Source: Blattamonas nauphoetae (Eukaryota; Preaxostyla; Oxymonadida). Taken from it: a stretch of DNA of 64,000 nucleotides. The notes beneath the pieces were generated by a model. The model was given only the letters and a program-made list of their open reading frames with translations. It did not search any database and had not been told where the DNA came from. Of the stretch, positions 35,626 through 47,388 are shown one piece after another; positions within the stretch are counted from its first letter, which is position 1; each line of letters starts with the position of its first letter. Where the stretch lies: NCBI GenBank assembly GCA_033064195.1, contig JARBJD010000087.1:186001-250000 (forward strand). The letters run 5' to 3'. The position numbers were made by a program, and so were the translations under genes.

Positions 35626-38600
35626 ATGTTTAAATCTATTGCTACATGGCTCCATATCCCTGGATTTAATAAACAATCGGAACCACAAGAGTCGGAACCA
35701 GAAGAGAGCACATCTTCAGACAATGATTCCGACTATGACTCGCGTGGTGAAACAAGTTCATCAGAAGAAAAATCTCCACCCCAGAATATTCAAGGTGATG
35801 AAGAGCAATCAGCCAATGAAACAACAGACGAGCAACATAACGATACGTCACAACAAAACGATGACAAACAAGAAGTTCACGAACAAATCACTGAAAACGA
35901 AGTATGTACCGACGAAAAATCAATTCATGTGGAGAGCGAAACCATACATGAGGAACAACACGCTAAAACTCTCCTTGAAAGTGATGAAACAACGGGAACA
36001 GAATCACCAATTGTGCAGTCGGAGAATGATCTCCCATCTGCACAACCTGACGGTATTCCCACATTGCCTCTCGTTGAAATCGTGATTCCACAAGAACCTA
36101 TTGCAGATGATGTCCAAAATCCTCTGGAAGACCAATTGGAACTGGAGGAAGACCCAATCACATCCGAGATCCCCCACCAAGAACACACACACTCCCCACC
36201 CACTGCATCAATTTTTTCTCCATCTAAAACCCCGATTCTCAAGCAAACACTCGAACCTCGCTCTCCCCCCACAGATGTACACAAGACTTCTCCCGTTCCT
36301 CCCCTCGCACTGCACCCACCTTCAAACACGGCCCATTCATCGTCCCCGCCACCGCTCTCTCCGTCTGGAAAGACAACAGTTTCAGCTCGGTCTCTTTCTT
36401 CCTCCAACCGCAACAGCCGTTCGACACAGCCAACCAGAATCTCTCCAGCAATCTCACACATTGTGATCAGGCGCCCGCAGACAGACCGCGGATCGAATAA
36501 CCAACTGAGCAAGTCGTTTGACATTCCGTCTCAGCCTTATTCATCCGCGACGTCGCACAGACACCCGCCAGAGCCGAACAGGTTCGACACCACACCGCCA
36601 ATGACACCGCCCGAATATCGCATGGGACACACACTGCGGGATGACTACCCTCCCACACACCACTCGACGCGCTCCCCGTCGCTGAACTCTGTGCGAAGTG
36701 TGGAGTCGGCACTGATCGAGCAGAGCATGGCGATGACGTCGGACATGTTCCGAACACAGACTTCGCTGATCACCAAGCTCATCGACACAATGGCGGCGAA
36801 CAACACTCGCCCCGAGAAGTCGAGGAAGAGGCGGAAGCACTCGAAATATTCCGACAGCAGCTCGTCCTCGTCCGACCTGTCGTCTTCGTCGTCGGATGAC
36901 TCGTCGTACACGCGACGGAAGAAGCGCAGAGCGAAACGGAAGGCCGAAAAGAAGAAAGCAGAAAAGAAGAAGACAGAAAAGGAGAAAGAGAAGGAGCAGG
37001 CGAAGGACACACCGCCGTCGGAGCCTGCGAAGACGACAGAACCATCGCCAGTTGTCCCAACTGAAGTGTCCCCGCAACAAGTTCAACAGTCACCTCCCGC
37101 CTCGTCCCCAACCACACCACTCGTCAACGCGCAGCCTGAATCAGCCAAACTCACACTCGCAACTGAGACACAACAGACAGATGTTGTCAAGTCGGACACA
37201 CTCTCCCCCACCGCCTTCCAACGGAAAGGAAAGAAGAAGGTCTTGTTCGACGAAGACGAGCCCATCCGCCCTCAGCCGTACCAGCTCATCACAACACTCG
37301 GCATGCCCTCTCAGCCAGCCGACCCGCTTCCGAAGCCGCCGACGCACCCGAAGACCAGACTCCCACCGAGGCCGCCTGTCTCGTCTTCGCAATATTCGTC
37401 GGCGACACACACGCCGTTCGTTCTGACTCTCGACTCCGATTCTTTCAAACCGAAAACGGCGAAGAAGAAGAAGAAAGCAGCGAAGAAGACCCAGCCGCCT
37501 CTCTCGCCGCCCACTCAGCGACGAATGGTCACTCCCAAACAGACAACTCCCACACGACGACCAGAGGAGCAAGTTCCCCCAAAACAGAAACAAACACCAG
37601 AAAAGCAATCGGAAGACAAGCCGAGTCCAGTCAAAGTTGTCGAAGGGCCTCCGCAACCACAGCGACCATCCACTCCGACACGTCCGAGCACCCCCTCTCG
37701 CTCGAGCACGCCGTCTCGCATGATGCAGGCCATCAAAAGCTTCTTCGGGGCTCCCGAAAGGTCGGACATTCCTTCTCTCGAAGAACTCCGCGAATCAACC
37801 AAGTCGCTCAAGTTCCACGAGCCCATCACTTTCCACGTCGACACCGGAGAGAGCCCCGAGAGGGAACCCAGCCGATCCCGCTCGCCTTCGACAGAGCGAA
37901 ACGAGGACACCAACGAATCTCAATCCATCAGCTCTTCTGAATCAGAACTGTCGGAAAGCGAGGAGCAGGAAGAAGCAGACGACAACGCCCTCCCTCCGCC
38001 GAACAAGATCCGCGTCCTCGACGGCTACTTCGACGCACACGAGCTGCTCACCTTCAGCAGCAACCGCGCCCTCCCCAACCCGCACCTCTTCGACGAGCGG
38101 ATGGTGTTCCCGTTCAACACGGACGAGTACAGCGAGGAGTACAACTTCCCTCTCGAGCACCCCTTCCGCTCGCCCTTCCACACGCGCAAGTTCATCCACC
38201 AACAGAAATGGGACTGCATCCCTCGCCCACAGTACAAGGCAAGCTGCGGCATTTCGTGTGTGGTTGCGTGCTTCAACTTTCTCTTCTCGTCGATTGGCCC
38301 GCTCGGAACGGAATATGCCAAACTGATGACTCGACTCGCCCAGTCCACCCGGCCCAACTACTCCACACCGAAGACGCCCCTCCCGCCCATCACAACCGAG
38401 CAAGCAATGACCATCCTCGGCTTCCGCCCGCCGTTCAGCGAAATCAAGTTTGGGAAGACGACAGGCAACGCGACACTCATGCGATGGTTCTCGAAGCTGT
38501 GTCTGTATTTTGGGCAGAAGGGCCGGTCCAACTACTTGTGGAAGGCTCTTGGAAGCAAGCAGACACTTGGGAAGGGCGAGGAGGATGCTCTCCGCGAGAC

Positions 38601-39065
38601 GAAGAACGCGATTATGAGCGACAGGCAGATGATCATTTATCATTGGTGTGCTTCTTTTCTCTTCACTTTTCCAGCCACAACCACTACATCTGCATGGTCG
38701 GATTCGAGGACACTCCCCCCACGCAGCCTCTCGCCTACACAGCCATCCTTCCTGACACTCCTCCCTTCCTTTCACCTCTCGCTGTTGATGCGTCTGGACA
38801 GCAGCACACAAACAGCGCTGAGTCCATCCACACCACTGTCCTTCTCGCCGACACCAGCCGCACCAGCCAGACGATTCTTTCTGCTCGCTGGGAAAACATT
38901 GCCACGGACATCCAAATCCCGAACTCGCAAGTTTTCAGCATCCGCAAGTACTATCTGGGAGTCCGAAATCGAAAAACCGATCAGAAGGAGAAGCCCATCT
39001 TCATTCCACCGGAAAAGAGGGGCAATGCGAGATCAAACAAATGTTTAATTAAGTTCTCCCGTTGA
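35626..39065 (+). CDS. BIVM: BIVM-domain protein with 830-residue disordered N-terminus
   Basis: BIVM is a poorly understood conserved protein known from deuterostomes and from Giardia. The domain lies at the C-terminus: QQKWDCIPRPQYKASCGISC, then LPPITTEQAMTILGFRPPFS, FGKTTGNATLMRWFSKLC. A 29-nt intron (38646-38674) joins IIYHC to HNHYICMVGFEDTP, exactly the family sequence. IRKYYLGVRNRKTDQK lies near the end. The CGISC cysteine and the HCHNHY histidines resemble a papain-like Cys-His arrangement, which is inference. Before it lie about 830 residues rich in Ser, Pro, Glu and Lys, far longer than in animal BIVM. The short start MFKSIATWLHIPGF may be an amphipathic helix. Confidence 0.9.
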
Positions 39066-39140
39066 TTGCGTCATTGTTTTCATTTCACTCAGATGTTGGA
39101 ACACTCACAACCAACCATAATTCTCTCATTTATCCATCTC

Positions 39141-39799
39141 ATGGAGGGTGGATCACTAATCAAAGGATATACTCAAATATACACAGGAAATGGTAAAGGA
39201 AAGAGTACTTGTGCATTTGGACTTGTATCTCGAGCGCTAGGAGCTGGTCTGAGAGTTCGAATTGTGCAGGTCTGGTTCTCTCTTATTATGATTGAAAATG
39301 CATACTCACACAAGTTTTTGAAAGGAAGAGATGTGAGTGAACTGAATTTCTTCCGTGATATGCAAGCAAAGAATTATCCTGTGAGGATGGAACAGGTTTT
39401 ATTTTTATCTCAATTTCTCTCGTTGATACTGTTTTATAGTGCGGTACAGTCAACTTTATCATGGGAAAACCAAGCGAAGATGATGTATTGCGTGCACATA
39501 ACATGTATAAATCAATTCTAAGTGATTTAAAGGCTCAATCAGAAAACAAGCTTGAAGACGAGAGTGTGGCCGATGTTCTAGTTTTAGATGAAATTATTGT
39601 TTGTACTACGCTTGGTATGATATCTGATGAAGAAATACTCCATCTAATCTCGACAAAGCCACCTAAGATGGAGCTTGTTCTTACAGGTCGCGGTGCGAGC
39701 GATATTCTGATAAAAGCTGCTGACCTTGTCACTGAGATGAAAGAAATCAAGCACTACTTCACCGAGGGAGTTCAGGCTCGTGTTGGGATTGAAATGTAA
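39141..39799 (+). CDS. CobA/BtuR-type corrinoid adenosyltransferase
   Basis: This enzyme transfers adenosine from ATP to cobalt of cob(I)alamin or cobinamide, making the coenzyme form of vitamin B12. The start ATG 39141 (MEGGSLIKGYTQIYTGNGKG) matches bacterial proteins. The P-loop is TGNGKGKST. Two introns sit between RVRIVQ and FLKGRDVSEL (about 45 nt) and between RMEQ and CGTVNFIMG. Family motifs follow: DVLVLDEIIVCTTLGMIS, PKMELVLTGRGAS, DLVTEMKEIKHYFTEGVQAR and the terminal VGIEM. Such CobA enzymes are typical of bacteria, so lateral transfer is likely, with introns gained or included since. No targeting peptide is seen; the enzyme is probably cytosolic. An upstream in-frame ATG (39093) is less likely. 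Confidence 0.92.
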
Positions 39800-39896
39800 T
39801 GTTCATTTCATTCAGGATTCTCTTGCTGACTTTCCCGAATTCCACCACAGCAGAGGGAATGCAACGGAACTGAGGAAGCAGTGCCCATATGTGTGG

Positions 39897-41741
39897 TCAA
39901 CTCCTTGGACGTCGGACAAGCAGTTTGGGGAGACGGCGAGGTTCCGACTCGGACGACGGGTCTTGTGGGTTCTCCGCTTCCGACTCGCTCTCCACAACCT
40001 TCGCTGACCGGACAGCCTTCTTCCCCCACACATTTGAGATGGCTTTCTTTTGTTCTGAGCTCGATTCGGATTCTGAGACTGGTTTTCGAGGGCGTCGCTT
40101 TGGGGCTGGGGCAGGCGAGGTCGAGCTCTCCTCTTCCTTCTCTTCGGAGGTCTCGGGGCTGCTGGCCTCCGATCTGAGAGAATGGTCGGAGTGGTCAGGT
40201 GAGCTGCTTTCTGTCGACGAGAGGATTCCGTTTGAGGCGTCCGCTGAGCTGTCAAAGTCGACGTGCTTCGTCGCTTTCGGCGGAGGCTGGGCAGGGCCAA
40301 GCACGTACGCACGCTCGTCGAAGCGCGCCTTGTGCCTTCTTCGCCGTTTTCTCTTCTCCTCTTCGGCCATGCCCGCCCACTCGCTCTGCTGATGAAGATA
40401 GAAGTCGAGGCTGGACTTCGCTTTGAGAGCGGCGAGCAGTCTCTCGCGCATCTCGTCCTCGTCGTCGCCGGAATACTCGTCCAAAATCGGGAGCCAGGCC
40501 TCCTCCTCCTCGGCCTTCTCTTCCTGCTCCAGCTCGGACGATTCCTCATCCGATCCGCTGCTGTTGCTTCCTTCATCTGGCGACTGCTCGCTGTCTGACT
40601 CGTCCAGCTGCTGTTGGAGCTTCGCTGCTGCCCGCGCTTTCCTCTTCTCTCGCCGCTGGTTCCGAATGACTTTGCGTGCTGTGTGGCGCCGCTCCTTCCC
40701 GCACTCTCGGAGCATCTGCTGCATCTTGCTCTTCCGAGCCCCTTCGCCGTACGTTCGGAACTCGGTCTGGGCACAGCTGTCGAGTGCGGCAACCACTTCC
40801 TTCCGCGCCATCACTTCTTTCTCGCCTTCCGCGCGGCTTTGGTCGCTGCGTCGGGATGCTCGTCGTTGCTTGATGTCATTTGAGACGAGAATCTGGTCTG
40901 TTGGGCTGATTCTTGGTTTGAGCGGGGAGAGTTTGAAGATGCTGTATGCATCTTCCAAAAGCTGCTGAATCTTGTGGTATTCACGGCGAATGGTTGAAAG
41001 TGGAAATGGGAGAAGAGAAGGGACAGAAGGATGAAGAGGGATGGATTTGGTGAACATTTCAGATGTCTTGTCGAATTCCACGTGGGGAGGGATCCGAATT
41101 GATGGTGGAAGATATGAAAGAGTTTCCCTCCATTCTTTTGACATTAACCCGAAAGGAACAGTGTGTCCAGTATTTGAGCGAGAAAACGACGTTTTTCGTT
41201 TGGGATGTGTCTGTCGAGATTTGAGAAGAGTACGCTGTGTTTGTGAGCGTGATGAAGACTTGCGATGAGTTTTAAATTCATTCGAATCACTTGACGATGA
41301 TGAGGACTCAAATCTGGATGTGAATTGGGCCGGTTGTTTTGTTTCGTCTGGGGAAGTCGAAAAATCCGATGATGTCGAGGATAGTGAGCTGAGCGATCGT
41401 TGCCGTGACACTTTAGCTGGCATTTGTTGGGTTGTGATGTATATCTTTGGCGTAACTGATGGTGAAGTCATTGAGAATAGAGTTTGGAGGTCTGTGTCAT
41501 TAACAATCTGAATTGGATCTTGTTCCTCATCCAAATAGTGAAATGAGCATTCATTATCTGATGGAATTTGAAAACTTTGACAGACATTCGTCAGGAAGGC
41601 TTTGAATGTCGGAATCGATCTGAATGACAGAACTCGAATTTGGTCATATTCTCGATGAACTACTTTCACAAGAATCTCCAGTGAATGCACTGGATCCAGT
41701 TTTGCCCCAAATAACGTTGGTACAGTTTCTCGATTCTGCAT
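39897..41741 (-). CDS. PB1-domain protein with long disordered charged tail
   Basis: The start is ATG 41741 (MQNRETVPTLFGAKLD). The frame is open further upstream, but that part is implausible sequence. Residues 20-100 form a PB1 domain: EILVKVVHREYDQIRVLSFR starts with the basic Lys of a type-II surface. FHYLDEEQDPIQIVNDTDLQ is an acidic OPCA-like motif of type I, so both faces seem present and the domain could polymerise head to tail. The remaining 500 residues are disordered: Ser-rich, a Lys/Arg-rich helix (RKVIRNQRREKRKARAAAK), then alternating acidic and basic patches and a basic end. I see no second domain, so the partner and role are unknown. Confidence 0.8.
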   Translation of the reverse strand: MQNRETVPTLFGAKLDPVHSLEILVKVVHREYDQIRVLSFRSIPTFKAFLTNVCQSFQIPSDNECSFHYLDEEQDPIQIVNDTDLQTLFSMTSPSVTPKIYITTQQMPAKVSRQRSLSSLSSTSSDFSTSPDETKQPAQFTSRFESSSSSSDSNEFKTHRKSSSRSQTQRTLLKSRQTHPKRKTSFSRSNTGHTVPFGLMSKEWRETLSYLPPSIRIPPHVEFDKTSEMFTKSIPLHPSVPSLLPFPLSTIRREYHKIQQLLEDAYSIFKLSPLKPRISPTDQILVSNDIKQRRASRRSDQSRAEGEKEVMARKEVVAALDSCAQTEFRTYGEGARKSKMQQMLRECGKERRHTARKVIRNQRREKRKARAAAKLQQQLDESDSEQSPDEGSNSSGSDEESSELEQEEKAEEEEAWLPILDEYSGDDEDEMRERLLAALKAKSSLDFYLHQQSEWAGMAEEEKRKRRRRHKARFDERAYVLGPAQPPPKATKHVDFDSSADASNGILSSTESSSPDHSDHSLRSEASSPETSEEKEEESSTSPAPAPKRRPRKPVSESESSSEQKKAISNVWGKKAVRSAKVVESESEAENPQDPSSESEPRRLPKLLVRRPRS

Positions 41742-41944
41742 TGATATGAATCTGAAGAGATGATGTGATTGTGAGAGGAATAACATTGAAATCGGTTGAT
41801 GAAAAGAAAATATGAACAAAATGTGAATGTGTAACACACAGTTCTCGTTTACAATGGAATTACGGGAAGAAATACTGTGAAAACATTCGAAATGGGTCGA
41901 TGCCAATTTCGACTCCATAGACTTGCAGGTGCTTTCTCTACATC
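41742..41944. promoter_or_regulatory. Shared divergent promoter region
   Basis: The 203 bases between the PB1 gene start (41741, minus) and the start at 41945 (plus) must contain both promoters. The region is AT-rich. No TATA box or repeated element stands out, so this is called from gene orientation alone. Confidence 0.35.
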
Positions 41945-44689
41945 ATGAGTCATGCGCATAAACCTTCTTCTGGTTCACCCACCAAATCTGGAGCGCTGGC
42001 CATCGTATGCCATTCCTCCTGACTCACCTCTCGTGTCATACCTTCTTTACTCAGGAACAACTGATTAATCAATCACGACAAACCATTCTTTATGCCGAAC
42101 CTTCTGTTGTTATATCATATCTCGATCGGGTGCGTATTCTACTTCCAAAATGTTGGTTCTTTCTTGAACTCACATAAATTTCCTCCAGATTCGAATGCCT
42201 CAAAAGCACTTCTTGCTTCAGATGTTCCAGAACTTTTACAATCACGGAAGTCAACTTCTGATGACATTACATTATCGGTTTCTTTCTCTCAATCTTTACT
42301 CCACACCACTATTTTCTCCCAGGATTCAATCACCAAATTCCTCATGGCTCTGTATACAAACGCTGCCAAGAGCTCCGAGAAACTGTCTTCAGGTCATTCA
42401 CAACATGAAACAAATAAACTCGCAATAGTAAAGGAGGAAAATCAAAAAGCACAAATCGAGTTTGATGAAGAGGAAGACGAACTTCTTTCAGAGGCGCTAG
42501 GACAAAATAAACCACTAAATCACTCTGAAGAAACCGAGAAACACCAAAATCTTCAACCAAAACAACGTAAAAGTCAAGAAAATCCACAGTCAATCTCAAA
42601 AGCGCCCTCTGAGGATGGAACCGTGAATGAACACGGAAAAGAGCGTGAAGAACCACAGCCGAGGTATCGTACACAGTCTGAGGAGCGAGACTCAATTGAC
42701 GTGATCCGGAAAGTGAATTCTACGCTTCAAAATCAAGACAATGCTACAACGGATGATTGTGAGGAAATTACCATGAAAGAAGACCAAGAATCGACACGAA
42801 CAGATCCGTCCAAAGAAGTTTCGTCAATTCCTCAAATAACCACTCGCTCAACAGCCTCACATCACTCTCGCACACCTTCACTCCCCTCTCCACCTCCAGA
42901 ACGAATTGGTTCGGCTTCACAACGATCACGTTCATCACAACGAAAGCCATCTCCAAAACCAGACGAAGCCCCACCCCCAAAACAGCAGCGATCGTCGTCG
43001 ATGTCGCGTCGGAAGGAGATGGCCCAGACAGCACCCGTCATCCGGAAGACGACCGCCCGCAACCCGCCCACCAGTCCGACGTCCTCCAAGCACAGCCAGG
43101 CCAAGGGAGACTTCGACGCGTTCCTCAAACGGACAGAGGCGAAGGAGGAGCAGCGCCTGAAGAAGATTGCCGAGCGGAAGAAGGAGCAGGAAGAGCGCGC
43201 TCGGTCGGAGGCAGACAAGTTCTCGTTCCAACCCAAAATCAACCGCCGTCTTCCCGTCCGCCCAGTTCAGCCGGCGATGGGGTCCACTGCACCTGTGCAC
43301 ATGTCCACGCCGAACAGGGCGCCCAACCCTTCGCAGTACAGCAGCTTCCTCGGCTCCTCTCCAAACTCAGCGAGCAGACAGCCCAGCATTCTCGTCGAGG
43401 AGGACATCGAGTTTGAGGGGGCGCCTGTGGAGGACCGGCTGTGGGAATGGGAGAAGAGGAGGAAGGAGAACTTGACCGTCCTTCGAGCACTTCGGGACCC
43501 GCTGCTGGACGAGGAGTATCGCTTCCGACCGCAAATCAACCAGCCCTCGCCGTCCTCCACTTCACAACACGCTGCGCCGGAGGAGACGCAGAGGCTGAGT
43601 GAGAAGGTGAACGGCGCAGAGAAGATCGAAGAGCGGGGGAGGCAGAAGAGGGCGGAGTTGGAGAAGAAGGAGGACGAGGAGAAGAGGAAGCGTGTCGAGT
43701 ATGGCGGCAGTTTTGTGAAAGCGAACATGACCAGCCGAGACAAGCGCCGGTCGCCCACCCGCACCGCCACCACACCGCAGTCCACGCGAGACGCGACAAA
43801 CACAGCCAGTCGGCGGTGGGAGCAGGAGCCGTCGAGCATTCAGCCGTTCGGAACAGACATGCAGAGCCTGATGGTCCTCCCGCCGTCCATCTTCCCTCCG
43901 CAAGGCGTGAAGTGGGTCCGCGACACGCCCTCTCCCCAACACCCCCCTCCCTCTCCGCCTGCCGACAGCACACTCTCTGCCACCCGCGCCAACCTCACAT
44001 TTCGCTTTGAATCGACTGATTCGTCACTCGCGTCGGAACAAGACCCTCCCACTGAGCAGGCCAGACAAGACAAAAAGGCGTCTTTCCGCGCGTTCCTCGA
44101 GCGGCAGATGAAGACGCACGAAGCAAAGTACGAATACGCGCAGAAGTTTGAGGAGGACGTTCGGAGGGAGATGCGCGACAACCAGTTCAAACCGCTTCCG
44201 ATGAGCGAGCGCCTCTGCTCTCGCTCGGAAGACGTCCAGAACACTTCCACACTCTCGTCCACGCGGAACGAGACGGGGCGAGCGAAGAAGAAGCCAGAAG
44301 AGTTTCCGTTCAAACCAACCATCAACGCGAAGAGCCAGCAGAAGACGAATCGTGGAGTGGAACAGCTCAGCATGGGCGACATGAAGCGGAGACAGGAGAC
44401 CATCCAGCGCATCAGCGACGAGGTGAACGAAGCAGAGCTGCGAGAGGCCACGTTTGAACCAGCGCTGACGAGCGAGGGGAAGAAGAGCAGAGGGCGGCTG
44501 TGGATGAGCGAGATGCCCGACTACCAGCAGCGGCTGAAACGAGAGAGTGAGTTGGTCGAGCTGCGGATGACAGAGCGGAGGATGCAGGAAGAGGAGGAAG
44601 AAATGAGAGAGTGCACATTCACACCAAAACTCACCACACAACCAGACATCACCCACAGAATTGCTGTTTCTCTACGAGGTTCGATGTGA
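41945..44689 (+). CDS. Hypothetical protein with repeated F-x-P-x-(I/L) motifs
   Basis: Splicing from ATG 41945 gives MSHAHKPSSGSPTKSGALAI, then, after an intron 42005-42054, EQLINQSRQTILYAEPSVVI and, after an intron 42134-42188, HSNASKALLASDVPELLQSR. After an acidic, disordered first half come at least six copies of a short motif, each in a charged helix: FSFQPKINRR, YRFRPQINQP, NQFKPLPMSE, FPFKPTINAK, ATFEPALTSE and CTFTPKLTTQ. Motifs of this F-x-P-x-I-N type recur in flagellar and cytoskeletal proteins of protists, so an axonemal role is likely but not shown. The first kilobase is AT-rich (35% GC in 42241-42300), the rest GC-rich (62% in 43141-43200). Confidence 0.8.
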
Positions 44690-44803
44690 TTGGAGACATT
44701 ATGTTCTTACTTTTGTGTCATCAATTCATCTCTTCTTTTCGCTTTTAGTGTCGTTCGCTATTATTTCGCACCTTTTTTTCAATGATGGGTACATCGATCC
44801 CAG

Positions 44804-47027
44804 ATGATGCTCATCTCAATCGTCGTGACATCTCTGCTTTCTGCAGATGTCCTTCTTACAGCTGAGATGAACACTCAATTGTATAAGATTAGGAACACAA
44901 AGACATCTCCAGACGGCACCGTATGATTTTCGAGCTTTCACCCCTCTTCTCAGATGTATGCCTTCATAACACGCAAATGGTCACTTGACACAAATACCGC
45001 TGAAAACGTTTTTCATGTGAGAGAGGTTTCTACAGGGAATGAGCTTGGATCTTTCAAGGACGACACCAATGGATTCACAGATTATGCGTGGGCTCCTGAC
45101 TCAAAGGCAGTCATCTTCACATCCCCCTCCTCCAAACAACAGGAAATCAAACTTCTTACAATCCCAGAATTTGTGTCCACATCATTGCTTCAGGTTCAAG
45201 TTCCCATCAGCAATCTGAAATGGAGCCAAAACGGACAAGCAATCGCCTTCACTGCATATGTCTATCCCGGCATGACCATTGAAGAAACGGCTGATTATGA
45301 CAAACTGCGCCAGAACTACAAGTCTGATGCACTTGCCTACGATCGCCTCCCAGTCTATTCCTGGGATCGCTACAACGATGTATGATCATGCTTGTTTTCA
45401 TTCCTGGTCAGGGTAAATACAGCCATGTGTTTTCTTCTCGTGTTGAAATCAAGGATGTCGAGGGGAAACGCAGCTATACGCTCGCACAACCAATCGACCA
45501 CATGTTCACTGTCAGTGGCCATTGTCCATTCCACCCACAAGGGGGATCAAGTGACTTTGACCTCTCCCCAGATGGAAAGTTTGTTGCCTATATCATTCAA
45601 TACGGCACGTCAATGGCCCATTCTGTCCGCAACCACGTTTACATCACACCCACAACTGTGAACGAAGAATTCCGCGGCCGCGTTGACCTCAACGACGGTG
45701 AGACAGGGAAGAAGTACAATCCCAAGTTCTCTCCTGACGGACGCTATCTGGCTTACCTCAGCACACTCAGCGACATCGACGAGTCTGAGGAAGGGAAGAT
45801 CGTTGTCATCGACATTCTCACGAAACTCAAGAAGCCCGTTCAACATCAGTTCGAGTACCAGATTGGCGAGCTTGTCTGGGCTTCTGACAAGCAGTCCATC
45901 TTCTCCACGACCACAATCAAAGCTGTCCGTATGTTCCCCTTGTTTCTTTGAGCTTCTTGATGTCACTTGTAGAATATGTGTACAAGTTCCCGCTTGATTC
46001 AGCCGAAGCCCCATCTCAAGTCTTCTCGCGTGGCGTTTCCTCATTTTCATTTGTCGACGACAAGAGCGCCATTGTGACAGCTTCTTCATTCACCTCACCT
46101 CCGGCACTCTTCCTGTCCACCCTCGACAGCGCAGTCTACGAACCTCGCTTCCCAGACAACGATGCCACCCTCGCCACTCTGACCACCCCCCTCAAGGCCC
46201 CAGAGCTCATCACCTTCAAAGGCGCTCTCGACGAGGATGTGGACATGTGGTACTTTGAGCCTCTTGTCACTACAGGTGCTCCACTTGTCATGTGGATCCA
46301 CGGAGGACCGGAATCCTGCTTCTCAGATTCTTGGAGCGATAGATGGAATCCGCAGGTCTTTGCTCAACAAGGCTTTGCCCTTGCCCTTCCTCAGTTCCAT
46401 GGCTCCACTAGCTATGGCAAGAAGTTCCGTGAAGCCATTGTGAAGAACTGGGCAACACATCCAGTCACGGATGTCCTCGCTGCTCGTAAAGCAATCCTGG
46501 CTAAGTACAACTACCTCAGTGAGAAGAAAACAGCCGCAATGGGCGGGTCATTCGGAGGATACACTGTGAATATCCTCGCAGGGCAAGATACTCAAGAACG
46601 CAACCCCTTTGTCGCTCTCGTCTGCCATGACGGAACATATGACCAGGCTATGCACTACATGGAGAGTGATCAGTTGTACTTTGGTGAACGTGAATTCGGA
46701 GCCCGTTCGTGGGACGACAGAACACTCTTTGACAAATACTCCCCGTCACACCAACCCGGTGCTGGAAAGTGGCACGTCCCTCAACTTATCTTCCAGGGAG
46801 ATAAGGACTATCGTGTTGCACGAGGACAGGGCATTGGGATGTTCACCGTGCTGCAGCGCGTGGGATGCCCGTCTCGTCTTGTTTATTTCCCATCTGAGAA
46901 TCACTGGGTCGTGAAACCTGGCAACTCAATCGAATGGCACAAGCAAGCAATTGAATGGCTCAAGAAATACACAGCAAACGAAGAAGTGGAGAAGACCCTG
47001 GCAAAGAAAAGAGAGCTCCTTGCTTGA
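44804..47027 (+). CDS. Secreted S9C prolyl-oligopeptidase-type peptidase (DPP5-like)
   Basis: This serine peptidase of family S9 removes dipeptides or cleaves peptides. ATG 44804 gives MMLISIVVTSLLSADVLLTA, a plausible signal peptide, so the enzyme is probably lysosomal or secreted. Introns at 44921-44953 (33 nt), 45380-45411 (32 nt) and 45929-45972 (44 nt) restore one frame. The N-terminal propeller has TKTSPDGT followed by MYAFITRKW, and FSPDGRYLAYLST. The hydrolase domain has the oxyanion segment WIHGGPESCFSDSW, nucleophile GGSFGGYT, aspartate in QGDKDYRV and histidine in SENHWVVKPG. All three catalytic residues are in place. Length and order match dipeptidyl peptidase 5. Exon 1 is short and codes only for the signal and first strand. 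Confidence 0.93.
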
Positions 47028-47388
47028 GTGTTCACCTCGTTCTATGAAATCTAAACGTGTTAATTCTGTCTCCGTTTTGTGACAAATATTTCCTGTTTTC
47101 TTCAGTGTAAAAGTCCAATTCAGAGAGATCTCATCCGACTTCTTTGTGACTCCGCTTCTCATTCTCTCGTTTTTTGAGAGTAATTATCTCGGAACAATAT
47201 CATCAGATACAGGAAGCATTAATGAAGCGGGACTTTCCATCGATACAGGAATGGAACATCAGTAATGACGAACGGATGTTCTGAATACGATTGCCAAAAA
47301 AAGCTCAAGAGAAGATAAATGAAAGATGACATGTGAGTGGAATATCCACAATAAATTGTCCTCCTACGGAATGGAATCGTTAATCAGC
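47028..47388 (+). other. Intergenic, no gene seen
   Basis: AT-rich spacer between the convergent ends of the S9 peptidase and ferredoxin genes. It holds both 3' ends. Open frames here are short and without family resemblance; no fold or repeat is visible. Confidence 0.5.
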
